The position numbers and the translations under genes were made by a program. The notes beneath the pieces are model-generated. The model worked only from the letters and a program-made list of their open reading frames with translations. It was not told the origin of the DNA and did not search any database. Below are positions 1-10,000 of a stretch of 64,000 bases of DNA, in pieces (position 1 is the stretch's first letter; the number at the start of each line of letters is the position of its first letter). This stretch comes from Chloroflexota bacterium (lineage in GTDB: Bacteria; Chloroflexota; Anaerolineae; UBA7937; B3-Chlor), in contig JAUVXJ010000007.1 in NCBI GenBank assembly GCA_030603665.1, positions 1 to 64,000 on the forward strand, in the 5' to 3' direction.

Positions 1-365
<365 letters not shown>

Positions 366-440
366 TTCACTCAAACTTTGGAGCCCCTAGCCCTATTGGC
401 TTCCTACCACTCTTCGGTTGTTAAGGTCCGTGATATTCTA

Positions 441-469
441 AGTATAACACAACTTCCGCACTCTGTCAA
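441..469 (-). promoter_or_regulatory. rRNA promoter P2 (TTGACA-17-TATACT)
   Basis: On the minus strand a perfect -35 (TTGACA, complement 464-469) is followed after 17 nt by TATACT (complement 441-446). It lies about 75 bp before the mature 16S 5' end, a usual distance for an rRNA promoter. It is one of two near-identical copies. Confidence 0.85.
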
Positions 470-504
470 GTGAATCGAGGAGTATCTCCCTCGGTTTCGG
501 AAAT

Positions 505-533
505 AGTATAGCAGATATTCTGCAGCTTGTCAA
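505..533 (-). promoter_or_regulatory. rRNA promoter P1 (TTGACA-17-TATACT)
   Basis: This is a second copy of the same promoter architecture: TTGACA (complement 528-533), a 17-nt spacer and TATACT (complement 505-510), 64 bp upstream of P2. Tandem strong promoters are typical of rRNA operons. Apart from these two promoters I see no gene between 366 and 691. Confidence 0.85.
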
Positions 534-691
534 GTATCCCCAGCCATCCGCCCTCAAACCTGTCCCGTCCTCGCTGGGAGTCCGTGGTCAACGGCGCACC
601 GAGCTGTTGCCAAGAGCACACACCCGGAACCACAAACCCGTATGATGGTGCGAAGTTGGCAGCTGCCTCACCCCCCCGCCCTTGCTCCACC

Positions 692-1342
692 CTAGCCAGC
701 GGAGGCCACGAAAACCATCATCAGGTAGATAGCCCAATGGATGACCACGGAAGGCAACACCGATCTGCTCTCCAGGTCAATGTACCCGAAGGCAGCCCCC
801 CCGAATATCGTACTCAGTGTCTCCAGCTCGGGCTTGCCTAGATGCATGATGGCGAAGGGGATGGCCTGGATCCAGATCGCCAGGGAGCCGAAGCGATCTT
901 TCAAGCCGAAGAGCATGAAGCCTCGGAAGATGAACTCCCAGCTGAACATGTACACACCCAGCCGCAGGGCAAACTCGATCATCCCGTGCAAGTCGCGCTC
1001 CTCGAAGAAACCCAGCCGGTAGTAAGAGCTGAACTCCTCCAGCCGCGCCAGACCTGCGATCACCACCGCCATAAGAAGGATGCCAACAATGGAGAAGAGT
1101 GCGCCCTTCTTCCAGTTCCCCAGACTCAGGCCATAGCGTCGTGGGTCCTCTCTGAAGACGAGCACCACTATGCCCAGCGGGATCAGGCAGTAGAACACCA
1201 AAGATGAAAGCGTAGCGTCCCCAAGGAGCGTATGGTAGTGGCTCGCCATGAGGAGTAGTGTGGAGCTAATCAGAACTATCGCCGCTTTCAGGTCAGATCT
1301 GTTCCGCGTCACTCTCTTCAACCAGTTCACACAATCATCCAT
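692..1342 (-). CDS. CPBP-family intramembrane glutamic protease
   Basis: A 216-aa multi-pass membrane protein of the CPBP (Abi, CaaX protease and bacteriocin-processing) family. Motif 1 is WEFIFR, which keeps one of the two glutamates of the usual EExxxR. Motif 2 is FAIMH and motif 3 is HWAIY, supplying the family's conserved histidines. About six hydrophobic segments are visible. In other bacteria these enzymes cleave prenylated or small peptide substrates in the membrane; the substrate here is unknown. It sits 45 bp downstream of the glycosyltransferase on the same strand and is probably cotranscribed with it. The start is ATG at 1342, without a clear Shine-Dalgarno. Confidence 0.8.
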   Translation of the reverse strand: MDDCVNWLKRVTRNRSDLKAAIVLISSTLLLMASHYHTLLGDATLSSLVFYCLIPLGIVVLVFREDPRRYGLSLGNWKKGALFSIVGILLMAVVIAGLARLEEFSSYYRLGFFEERDLHGMIEFALRLGVYMFSWEFIFRGFMLFGLKDRFGSLAIWIQAIPFAIMHLGKPELETLSTIFGGAAFGYIDLESRSVLPSVVIHWAIYLMMVFVASAG

Positions 1343-1387
1343 CCGGACAGCCCCAACCCACCCTCACTCTCCAGAAGTCCACGGATC

Positions 1388-2803
1388 CTAGTACGTGAAG
1401 CGCGCCAAGTTCCCCCCCGGAGAGAACAGCAGCCGAAGTTTGTCCAAGTCGCTGATCAGTTCGTGCGACCAATTCACCAGCAACAGTGCGACCACCACTG
1501 TCGTCAGCACGACGCGCCATCTGGTGGATCTCCTCAGCGCCTCGTCCGCCGAGCTGAAGTCGCTCCTCACACGTGACCAGATCATAGCCCCGTGGGCGGC
1601 GAAGACGGCCAGCATGGGCACCATGACCAGATGGAAACGAGGCTCGGCCATGATCACGACGTGGATACCGACCAGATAGGCAAATAGAAGATAGACCAGC
1701 GCCCTATCTCTGGTCAGATCGCTGAGCACCATGCCCGGTACACTCAGAAGCAGAACGACCACCCAGGGTAAGCAGATCACCAGGAAGATCGGCGCCAGGC
1801 TTTGAGACGGCAGCTCTCCCAAGAAGTTGTTGGAATAGAAGTACAAGAGCACCCTCTTGTCCAGGCGCATGAAGTGCGACAGTTTGCTCAGCAGCAACCA
1901 TGCCGCGCGAGCCGGGTCCTCTCTAGCGAACTGCAGGCCTTCCTTCATGCCCAGTTCATCCGCCGTCTTCTCCGTCTCCAGACTGGGCGCATCGAACGCC
2001 CCAACCCGTTGAAGAAAAGCCACAGCGATGTCGGAATCAAAGGTGCCACTCCCCTCTGGGTGGTATCCCAAGTATAGGTTGAAGCCCAGGCTGGATTCCA
2101 CGAACACCGGTCTACTGTACAGCAACGAGTTCCTGATGCTCCATGGGATCGTGAGCGCCAGCACCGGCAGCAAGATCAACAGCCAGTTCTTGATCGCTTC
2201 CCGCTTTGAGGCAGTGTAGTACCACATCCAGGGCAAGATCAGCGCCAGCAAACCACCAATGACAGAACGTGTGAGAATGGTCAGGCCAAGAAGGACCCCC
2301 GACAGCATGTACTGCAACCCGCTGGATGTCTCAGCTGCTCTCATCAGGCAAAGCGCTGTCAGAGGCACCAGAAGGAAGAAGAGGTTCTCCGTGGCCAACC
2401 CCAATGGGTAGAGAAGGAACATGGGATACAAAGCCACCACCCAGGAAGCTATCACACTTGCCTGCTGGTCGAACAGCCTTCTGCCCACGGCGTAGGTCAA
2501 GACGGGCAGCAGGGAACCCAGTAGTGCCTGAGCGATCCTTGCCGCTGCGAAGCTCCGACCGAAGGGCGTGTAGATGACGGCCAGAAACAGGGGGTACAGG
2601 GGAGCTCTCGCCGCCGTAGGGATGCCCCCGTACCAGGTGAACCCCTGCCCGAGCCTGATGCTCTCGGCCAGAGCGTCGTACTGGAACATGTCATCAAGAG
2701 CAATGCCGAGGTCGATGGTCAGTAGAACGAGGATTAGTCGCAGCGTGAGCGCAACCAAGAAGACGGCAGCCATGCACTTGAGGTCATGTCGTTCCCACCC
2801 CAT
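1388..2803 (-). CDS. GT-C membrane glycosyltransferase (ArnT/PMT-like)
   Basis: About 471 aa with many transmembrane segments. The first periplasmic loop holds the acidic pair of the PMT_2/GT39-GT83 class (DDMFQYDALAESI, near residue 40), followed by the RAPLYPLFLA segment typical of this family. Such enzymes transfer a sugar from a polyprenyl-phosphate donor to a protein or lipid on the outer face of the membrane; donor and acceptor cannot be read from sequence. ATG at 2803 is preferred over the in-frame TTG at 2812 because an extended -10 box (complement 2812-2817) would start transcription almost at that ATG, giving a leaderless mRNA. Confidence 0.8.
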   Translation of the reverse strand: MGWERHDLKCMAAVFLVALTLRLILVLLTIDLGIALDDMFQYDALAESIRLGQGFTWYGGIPTAARAPLYPLFLAVIYTPFGRSFAAARIAQALLGSLLPVLTYAVGRRLFDQQASVIASWVVALYPMFLLYPLGLATENLFFLLVPLTALCLMRAAETSSGLQYMLSGVLLGLTILTRSVIGGLLALILPWMWYYTASKREAIKNWLLILLPVLALTIPWSIRNSLLYSRPVFVESSLGFNLYLGYHPEGSGTFDSDIAVAFLQRVGAFDAPSLETEKTADELGMKEGLQFAREDPARAAWLLLSKLSHFMRLDKRVLLYFYSNNFLGELPSQSLAPIFLVICLPWVVVLLLSVPGMVLSDLTRDRALVYLLFAYLVGIHVVIMAEPRFHLVMVPMLAVFAAHGAMIWSRVRSDFSSADEALRRSTRWRVVLTTVVVALLLVNWSHELISDLDKLRLLFSPGGNLARFTY

Positions 2804-2811
2804 GGCAGGCA

Positions 2812-2820
2812 ATTATAGCA
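2812..2820 (-). promoter_or_regulatory. extended -10 promoter of the glycosyltransferase
   Basis: On the minus strand TGCTATAAT is an extended -10 (TGn plus a perfect TATAAT). No good -35 is found at 16-18 nt, as expected for extended -10 promoters. The predicted start site is within a few bases of the ATG at 2803, which implies a leaderless transcript. Confidence 0.55.
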
Positions 2821-3164
2821 CGTGGAGGCTGACGCGCCAGCGGTCAAAGACGTGAACACAGATCAACAGTCCCGATCACACCTGGGGTATGTTGCCGGTG
2901 GCCGCGGTCAGCAGCACGTTCCCCGTAGACCGGCGATGGAAGACCAACCAAGAGGAGGATGAGCAGCAATCGGAGATCTCGACCATCGACGTCCATCTTC
3001 AGTCGCCGACCCCGCAGCGGCCGACCCTGCCCCGCCGGTGCCGCATGCCAGCCCCTTTCATGCTGCCGATTCTACGGTGAGTGAGCCCTGGGTCTTGACT
3101 CGCTGCATGCCCCAAGGCACCGGACGAAGAGAAGCCTGGCACCCGCACCAGAGTGAACCTACTG
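2821..3164. other. intergenic, nothing recognised
   Basis: The stretch lies between the start of the glycosyltransferase and the end of the glycyl radical enzyme gene. I see no supported ORF, no terminator with a T-run and no repeat. Confidence 0.5.
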
Positions 3165-5531
3165 TCAGAAGACTTGATGCTCGGTGCGCGCGATGATCTC
3201 GTCCTGTAACGCTCTTCCTATGTCGCAGAAGTAGTCGCTGTACCCAGCCACTCGAACGATGAGGTCCCGGTGCTCTTCGGGGTGTTCTTGCGCTGCTCGT
3301 AGCGTGCGAGCGTCCACAACGTTGAATTGAACGTGATGACCATCCAGCTTGAAATAGGTCCTTATCAGGCTGACGAACTTGTCCAGACTCTCCTCATCCC
3401 CCAGCAGTTGCGGCGAGAATTTCTGGTTGAGTAGCGTGCCTCCAGTGCGGACGTGGTCCATCTTGGCCACCGATTTGATAACGGCGGTGGGACCTCGCCG
3501 GTCCGCTCCCTGTACAGGGGAAACGCCCTCAGAGAGAGGCTTGCCCGCCTTTCGCCCGTCGGGCGTGGCTCCCACCACCGATCCAAAGTACACATGGACG
3601 GTGGTCGGCAAGAGATTGACGTGGTACCTCCCGCCCCTCATGTTCTTTCGCCCATCGATGGCATCGAAGTAGGCGTCGAACACGGCTACCATCAGGTCAT
3701 CAGCGTAGTCGTCGTCGTTCCCGTACTTCGGCGTCTTGTTCAACAGCATCTGAAGCAGCCTCTCGTGTCCCCGGAAGTCATCTCTCAACATGGCCAGCAG
3801 TTCTTCCATGCTCAGGGCCTGTCTATCGAAGGCGTGCCATCGGATCGCGGTCAAGGCATCTGCCATGGTACCTATGCCTACGCCCTGTATGTACGTCGTG
3901 TTGTAGCGTGCACCCCCGTCGTGGTAGTCCCTGCCTCTAGCGATGCAATCATCGATCAACAGGGAGAGGAAAGGCACTGGCAGGTACTTGGCATACAACC
4001 TCTCGATGACGTTGTTGCCCCGCACTTTGATCTCGACGAAATGGTTCAACTGTCTGTTGTAGGCTGCAAAGAGCTCCTCGAAACTGCCAAACTGGGTGGG
4101 ATCGCCTGTCTGGAGTCCGACGCTCCGGCCAGTCCGCAGATCTACCCCGCCGTTAAGGGTGATCTCCAGCACCTTGGGCATGTTGAGGTAGCCCGACAGG
4201 TTGTAGTTCTCCTTTCCAAACGCGCCAGTCTCCACGCAGCCACTGGTGCCACCATCCCGGGCGTCCAGGATGGACTTTCCGACTCGGAGCATCTCCTGGA
4301 CCACCACATCGCTGTTGAAAACCGAAGGCTGTCCAAAGCCGGCGCGAATGACCTCAGCAGCGCGTTTCAGGAACCTGTCCGGGCTCTTCTTGCTAACGTG
4401 AACGGAAGAGCTTGGCTGCAGCAACCGCATCTCCTCCACCACGTCCAAGATCAAGTATGTGACGTCGTTGACCCCGTGGGAGCCATCCCCTCTCAAACCG
4501 CCCAGGTTGATCTGAGCGAAATCGTTGTAGGTGTTACTCTCAGCCGCAGTGACTCCAACCTTAGGCGGGGCAGGCTGGTTGTTGAATTTGATCCACAGGC
4601 ACTGGAGAAGCTCTTCGGCCTGCGAGAGAGTGAGTGTTCCCACCTCTAGCCCCTGGACATAGAAGGGGTACAAGTGCTGGTCCAACCTGCCAGGTGAGAA
4701 CGCATCCCACGGGTTGAGTTCCGTGGTTACGCCCAGGTGAACGAACCAGTAATACTGCAGCGCCTCCCAGAGGTCGCGTGGCGCGTGCGCCGGGACATGA
4801 GAGCATGTCTGAGCTATGCGCTCCAGTTCTGCCTTTCTTCGAGGATCGCTCTCTTCCAGCGCCAACCCTTGAGCCTTCTTCGCGTGGCGCTGCGCGAAAT
4901 GGATCAAGGCGTCCGCACAGATGTCCATGGCCCTGAGCTGCTCTTGCTTGTCATAGGCCTCTGCATCGTTCAGGAAGTCGAGATCATCCAGGCTCTGCCG
5001 GATGTCTCCCTTGAAGTCCACCATGCCTTTGCGGTAGATCTTGCCATCAAGCGCTGTATGCCCGGGGGAGCGCTGCTCCATGAACTCGGTGAAAACCCCA
5101 GCTTCATACGCAGCTTTCCACTGCGGCGCCATTTCCTGGAAGATGAGGTCCCGTATCGTCTTTCCACGCCAGAACGGGATGATCGTCTGTTCTTGAACCT
5201 CGCGGGACTCCGGAGAGACCTGGAAGGATACGTTGTCTCTGGACTCTAGGATGTCCAGGTCTTCCAGGCTGTGACAGCAGATCTCAGGGTAGGTCGGTGC
5301 CGCTCTTGGGGCGTGGCCCTTCTCGCCCACGATCAGTTCGTCATCGCCGATGTAGACGGTTTTGTGTTCCATCAAGTACTTGAAAGCCAGTGCACGGCGA
5401 ATCGGTGCGGAGACCGGCCCCGTGTCCTGCTTGTAGAACTTGGTGGTGAGCTGCGCACGCTCAATAGACAAGGTGGACGGGGACTCCAGGCTCCGCTGCC
5501 TCAACCGATCAACACGCTCACTCACGGGCAT
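3165..5531 (-). CDS. hypD: glycyl radical enzyme, trans-4-hydroxy-L-proline dehydratase type
   Basis: 788 aa, the full length of the pyruvate formate-lyase-like glycyl radical family. The thiyl cysteine is C432 in SGCVETG, with general base E434; the glycyl radical is G763 in RVAGYSDYF. Residues I recall as active-site positions in Clostridioides difficile HypD (H160, D278, S334, F340, C434, E436, Y450, T645, G765) all align here at a constant offset of minus two (H158, D276, S332, F338, C432, E434, Y448, T643, G763). This favours dehydration of trans-4-hydroxy-L-proline to pyrroline-5-carboxylate over choline, glycerol or isethionate chemistry. The enzyme is cytoplasmic and oxygen-sensitive. 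It starts at ATG 5531, 4 bp after its activase. No proC is in view. Confidence 0.85.
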   Translation of the reverse strand: MPVSERVDRLRQRSLESPSTLSIERAQLTTKFYKQDTGPVSAPIRRALAFKYLMEHKTVYIGDDELIVGEKGHAPRAAPTYPEICCHSLEDLDILESRDNVSFQVSPESREVQEQTIIPFWRGKTIRDLIFQEMAPQWKAAYEAGVFTEFMEQRSPGHTALDGKIYRKGMVDFKGDIRQSLDDLDFLNDAEAYDKQEQLRAMDICADALIHFAQRHAKKAQGLALEESDPRRKAELERIAQTCSHVPAHAPRDLWEALQYYWFVHLGVTTELNPWDAFSPGRLDQHLYPFYVQGLEVGTLTLSQAEELLQCLWIKFNNQPAPPKVGVTAAESNTYNDFAQINLGGLRGDGSHGVNDVTYLILDVVEEMRLLQPSSSVHVSKKSPDRFLKRAAEVIRAGFGQPSVFNSDVVVQEMLRVGKSILDARDGGTSGCVETGAFGKENYNLSGYLNMPKVLEITLNGGVDLRTGRSVGLQTGDPTQFGSFEELFAAYNRQLNHFVEIKVRGNNVIERLYAKYLPVPFLSLLIDDCIARGRDYHDGGARYNTTYIQGVGIGTMADALTAIRWHAFDRQALSMEELLAMLRDDFRGHERLLQMLLNKTPKYGNDDDYADDLMVAVFDAYFDAIDGRKNMRGGRYHVNLLPTTVHVYFGSVVGATPDGRKAGKPLSEGVSPVQGADRRGPTAVIKSVAKMDHVRTGGTLLNQKFSPQLLGDEESLDKFVSLIRTYFKLDGHHVQFNVVDARTLRAAQEHPEEHRDLIVRVAGYSDYFCDIGRALQDEIIARTEHQVF

Positions 5532-5535
5532 GACA

Positions 5536-6603
5536 TCAACCTCCGATCGTCACCGTCAAACCGAACCCACGAATTACCTGAGCTAGTTCATTCATTCGCT
5601 GAGCTGAAGCTGAGCGCACCTCGTCGAGGGGGTAATTCATGTTCAGACGCCTGTACTTGTCAATAGCCGTGTCGTGATACGCCAAGAGATCGACACGATG
5701 CAGAGCGGGCAAGGCTGCCGCAAATGCGCCAATCCGGCCCATGTTGTCGGCGTCATCGTTGGTGCCCGGAATCACGGGCACGCGAAGCCTAATGTCATGA
5801 CCGGCTTGGGAGAGACTCTGGAGATTCTCCAGGATTGCCTGGTTGGAGACGCCAGTCAGCTCTCTATGTCTGGAGTCATCCATCAACTTCAGATCGTACA
5901 GGAATAGGTCCGTGTGCTTCCGAATCATGTCCAGCTCATCCCACTCGCCAGAGCCACAGGTGTCCAGAGCGGAGTGGATCCCCCTGTTTGCACAGGACTT
6001 GAGGACCGCAAGCAGGAATCCCGGCTGAAGCAGCGGCTCCCCACCTGAGAAGGTGACTCCGCCACCGGACTCGTCGTAGAATGCCTGGTCACGCTCTATC
6101 TCCGCTACCAGCTCGTCGACGGTCATCTCCTGGCCGGCCAGTTCGCGTGTCTCCGAGTAGCAGACCTCGACACATGCGCCGCAGGCGGTACACAGTCGTC
6201 TATCGGTGACAGTGAGATTGCCGTCCATAGAGATGGCGCTACTGGGGCAAGCAGCCAGGCAGGCGCCACACCCGATGCACCGGTTACCCCGGACCACCAG
6301 TTCGGGCCGCGGGGCCTGGCCCTCAGGGTTATGACACCACTGACACCGCAGCGGACACCCTTTGAGGAAGACCGTGGTGCGAATGCCAGGTCCATCGTGA
6401 ATGGCGAACCGCTTGATGTCAAAGACAATACCCTTGGCCACTAGAGCCACACCTCTCGAGTTGCACACCACCCGGGCATGCCGAGGGCATTCGCAGCAGC
6501 CCTGTTTGGTTCCTGCTCCAGGCTCAAAGTCCCATAGGGGAGCAGCCTGACCAGAAGGGACTAGGGCGATCGGCCGAACTCTGCATGTTCCCGGCGCATC
6601 CAC
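5536..6603 (-). CDS. glycyl radical enzyme activating protein (radical SAM)
   Basis: This enzyme installs the glycyl radical on the adjacent HypD-like protein by reductive cleavage of SAM. The radical SAM cluster motif is CPLRCQWC, followed by two ferredoxin-type clusters (CIGCGACLAACP and CTACGACVEVC) and the GGEP motif. The longest form starts at GTG 6603 (355 aa) and carries an N-terminal extension with CCECPRHARVVC. A shorter form from GTG 6441 (about 302 aa, the usual family length) has a good Shine-Dalgarno (AGAGGT, complement 6451-6456). Both starts are possible. The extension looks coding because it resembles the CxxCPxxC ribbon of other radical SAM proteins, and a promoter lies upstream of 6603. 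Confidence 0.85.
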   Translation of the reverse strand: MDAPGTCRVRPIALVPSGQAAPLWDFEPGAGTKQGCCECPRHARVVCNSRGVALVAKGIVFDIKRFAIHDGPGIRTTVFLKGCPLRCQWCHNPEGQAPRPELVVRGNRCIGCGACLAACPSSAISMDGNLTVTDRRLCTACGACVEVCYSETRELAGQEMTVDELVAEIERDQAFYDESGGGVTFSGGEPLLQPGFLLAVLKSCANRGIHSALDTCGSGEWDELDMIRKHTDLFLYDLKLMDDSRHRELTGVSNQAILENLQSLSQAGHDIRLRVPVIPGTNDDADNMGRIGAFAAALPALHRVDLLAYHDTAIDKYRRLNMNYPLDEVRSASAQRMNELAQVIRGFGLTVTIGG

Positions 6604-6674
6604 CCTCCTCGCGCCACTGGCCCGTTCGAGATCTTACCCCAGCAGTTCACGCCCTCAGTCTCGAATGGTGCAGC

Positions 6675-6704
6675 AATATAACCGCTTCTCAGTGCACGAT
6701 GCAA
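6675..6704 (-). promoter_or_regulatory. candidate promoter for the activase-hypD operon
   Basis: On the minus strand TTGCAT (complement 6699-6704) is followed after 18 nt by TATATT (complement 6675-6680). The predicted RNA start, about 6668, precedes the GTG at 6603 by some 65 nt. Confidence 0.5.
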
Positions 6705-6785
6705 GTTCGACGAACCCGTGCAATACGCTCCAGATCCCTCTGCGAGCGCTCTGCTCGAACGGAGCGCCCCTGCTGCGGAGTCACC

Positions 6786-6829
6786 GCCTGTACGAATGTA
6801 CTAACGCGAACCTAGACGTTCGTACAGGC
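6786..6829. repeat. 14-bp inverted repeat between divergent promoters
   Basis: The arms GCCTGTACGAATGT (6786-6799) and ACGTTCGTACAGGC (6816-6829) are complementary at 13 of 14 positions around a 16-nt loop. The element lies between the minus promoter at 6675-6704 and a plus-strand extended -10 at 6871-6879. It could be an operator for a dimeric regulator or an RNA hairpin. There is no T-run on either side, so a terminator is less likely. Confidence 0.6.
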
Positions 6830-6870
6830 TGCAAACTGAACGAATGTCTGATGTGCTGGCATAGAGAATC

Positions 6871-6879
6871 TGGTATACT
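6871..6879 (+). promoter_or_regulatory. extended -10 promoter upstream of the secreted beta-helix gene
   Basis: TGGTATACT is an extended -10 box without a convincing -35. It would give a leader of about 200 nt before the GTG at 7092. Confidence 0.4.
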
Positions 6880-7091
6880 GGGAACAACCTCGTACAAGGT
6901 CCAGCCTATGAGACGCATCGAGTACGTGTGCACAGAAGGCGCGAGAGACAGGAAGACATCCGCCCGACGGGATGCCTGGAGGATGGCTCGACCGAACTCA
7001 TTACCCACCTTCTCCAGCACTCGCCGTACGGTTTCTTAGGCAAGCTGGAGTACAAGAAGCGCTCTTGACACGTCTGTTTGAGGAGGGCCTC

Positions 7092-10000
7092 GTGAGACCG
7101 AGAAGACACCTGCCACTAGGAGCGTTGCGTTGGAGACAGGTCGGAACCATGTGCCTTTTCTGCGTCTTGATGCTGGCGACGGCCTTGGGGCCGCAGGTTG
7201 CGGCCTCTCCGCTGCCAACCTCAGCCGTCGATCCAACAGCATCTGCTCCTGCGGCGCCAGCCCAGGCTTCGGCAATCACCCTGATCGTGCAGGAGTATGA
7301 TGGGGGTCCGGTCATCCCCGAGTTCACCTACCTGGTGAATGAAGACAACACGGGCGACCCCTTCGATCCGGATCCCTATAACCACCCTGCACTCCACCAC
7401 ATGGCGAGCCACAGCCCCATTGTGGGCGCGGGCGACGAGACAACCGCCAGCTTCAGCCTGCCAGACGGAAGGTACCTTATCTCCGTCCGAGCTGACGGAT
7501 ACAAGCTGGGGGGAAGGCACCTCAGATTGCCTGCCGACGGGGGATCGGTGGTCATAGAACTGGTGGACCTTGTATCCGACCCGCTGCCGCTATCGCGGTT
7601 GGTGGTCTACGCTTTCGAAGACACCGTCCCACTGAACAGTGCCCCGGATCCTCTTGAGACAGGACTGCAAGGCTTTCGAGTTCACGTCCACGACACGGTT
7701 GGCGAGGTCACTGTAGACTGGTTCGGCAACCCTATCTGCACCGAGTACGACGGCACTGGGGCAAGCACGCCCCTGGGCGATCCCATTCCCGGCACGGGCG
7801 GAGAGTGTCTCACAGACACTGACGGCAACGGAGTAGTTGAGAACCTCCCTTACGGCAAGTATGAGGTGGTTGTCCTCCCTCCCGATGGCTCGGGATGGAT
7901 CCAGAGCAGTACGCTCGAAGAAGGCACGCGATTTGTGGCCGCCATGCTGGAGGAAGGCAGCGACGGGCTTGGGCCCCGCCACCTGGGAGCACAGGGTGCC
8001 AACGAAGATCTGCTCACGGCATTCTGGTATGGCTACGCACAACCCGCGTCCTGGGCCAGCCCGGGAACTGGGACCATCATGGGCGCTGCATACAATGCCA
8101 TCGGATGGCCCCCCTTCGATCAGATAGTGGTGGACACCGACGAACCGGTGGATCGGCCATGGGTGGCCGTGAACGCCATCGGAGCCACAGACGAGCTAGC
8201 CTACATGGCGCAGGGCAACCCGGACGGAAGCTTCTTGATCCCCGACGTCCCCGCCGGGGTTTACCAATTGGCCATCTGGGACGAGCCACTTGACTACATC
8301 ATCTCGTTCTTCACGGTGCAGGTTGCGGCGGGAGAGACGGTGGACATGGGTAACCTGGCGGTGCCGCGGTGGAGGGGCTGGATCTCGGGAGAGGTCTTCG
8401 TGGACCACGATCGCGACAGCATCAAGGACCCGGGAGAAGAGGGCATCCCCGGCATCGATCTGACCACTCGTTTCCGGGACGGCAGCATCCAGCAGACCAG
8501 CCTCACAGACCACATGGGGTACTACGAGTTCCCAGAGAACATAGCCCCCTTGGGCAAGTTCGTGGTGACCGAGGTTGGTTTTGGCCGCTTCGCTCGTACC
8601 GGCGCGTCCGTTCACGACGACCACGACCCGAACATCGTCACCGCGCTGCCTGATGAGTTCGGCGGGGGACTTCTGGCCAGCCAGCTTACCTGGGAGTCCC
8701 GGCGAAGTATCATCGACTGGGGCAAGTTGCCCTACGGTCCCAACGAGAACGGTGGCATCTCCGGCATGGTCCTCTACGCCACTACTCGCAACGAGTTCAA
8801 CGCCAGGAATGCACTGGCGGAGCCCTACGAGCCGGGCATCCCCGGCGTGACCGTGCGCCTCTGGGGCCTTGGTCCGGATGCGGAGCCCAATACCGCGGAC
8901 GACGTCCTTCTAAACGAGATTACGACCGACGCGTGGGAGCACCCCACTGCGGCCAACGGAAACGCGTGCGACCTCCTAGACGCCAACGGCAATCCGCTGC
9001 CCGACCCTATCGGGGTGGGACCAAACTGCATCGAGGTACCTATGGTGGCCAACGAGACCCACGATGGGGCTTACGATGGCGGCTATGCCTTCGAGAGCTA
9101 CTGGTTTCCTTACTTCGGGGCACCGGCAGCGCTGGAGATGGAAGGCTTGCCACCCGGGGACTACGTGGTCGAGGTGGTCGAGCCGGAGTTTTATCAGATC
9201 CTCAAGGAGGAGGACCTCAATACTCTCGAGGGAAACGAACTGGTGCCAGCCATCCCACCGCCTCCCTGTGTGGGCGACCTGCATCTGGCCGACGTGCCCG
9301 ACGAGTACGGCAGCCCGTACGATGGCGAGATGATGCCCCTCTGCGACAAGCGGCTGGTCACGTTGCACCAGGGTCAGAACGCTGGGGCCGAGTTCTTCCT
9401 CTTCACCGACCTGTCACAGGTGGATCGCCCTGGCGAGCATTGGTCCTCCGCCGAGGCTGTACCCATCCCCGGCCGCTTCTTCGGATTGGTGGAAGACGAC
9501 CTAGTGGTGAATACGGACCCGAACTCCGTCACCTTCGGCGAGAAGAGGGGCGTACCCTTCCTTCCCATCGGCGTTCGCGATTTCACAGGACGCTTGATCA
9601 CAACCGTTCAAACCGACGAGGTTGGCTACTTCGAGGTGCTGCTTCCCTCCACCTTCCAGGCCAACTGTCCTACCCCGTCTGGGGTCTGCCCTGGCATGTA
9701 CTTTCAAGTCACTAACGATCCTGGCGAGGTAAGCGACCCGAACGTCAACTTCAACGGTGGTTACATGACAGCGATTACCACCTGGGATGTATGGCCGGGG
9801 AAGATGACGCCCACCGACACACCCAGCATTCCGCTCGCCGCGGCCAATTGCGCTCCGCTGCACGGTGATGATCCTATCGCCGAGCCAGGCACCTTTCCCC
9901 CCGAGATCTATGCGGTGTCCCAGCCCTATGGGAGCCCTGGCGATGCCTTCGCCATAACCGGTCCGCGCTTCGGTCCGATCCGGGGCAGCGGCCAGGTGAC

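Noticed and set aside
3453-4649. 398-codon plus-strand open frame
   Set aside because: It is antisense to the hypD-like gene, has no family resemblance, no Shine-Dalgarno, and arises from the codon bias of the real gene.
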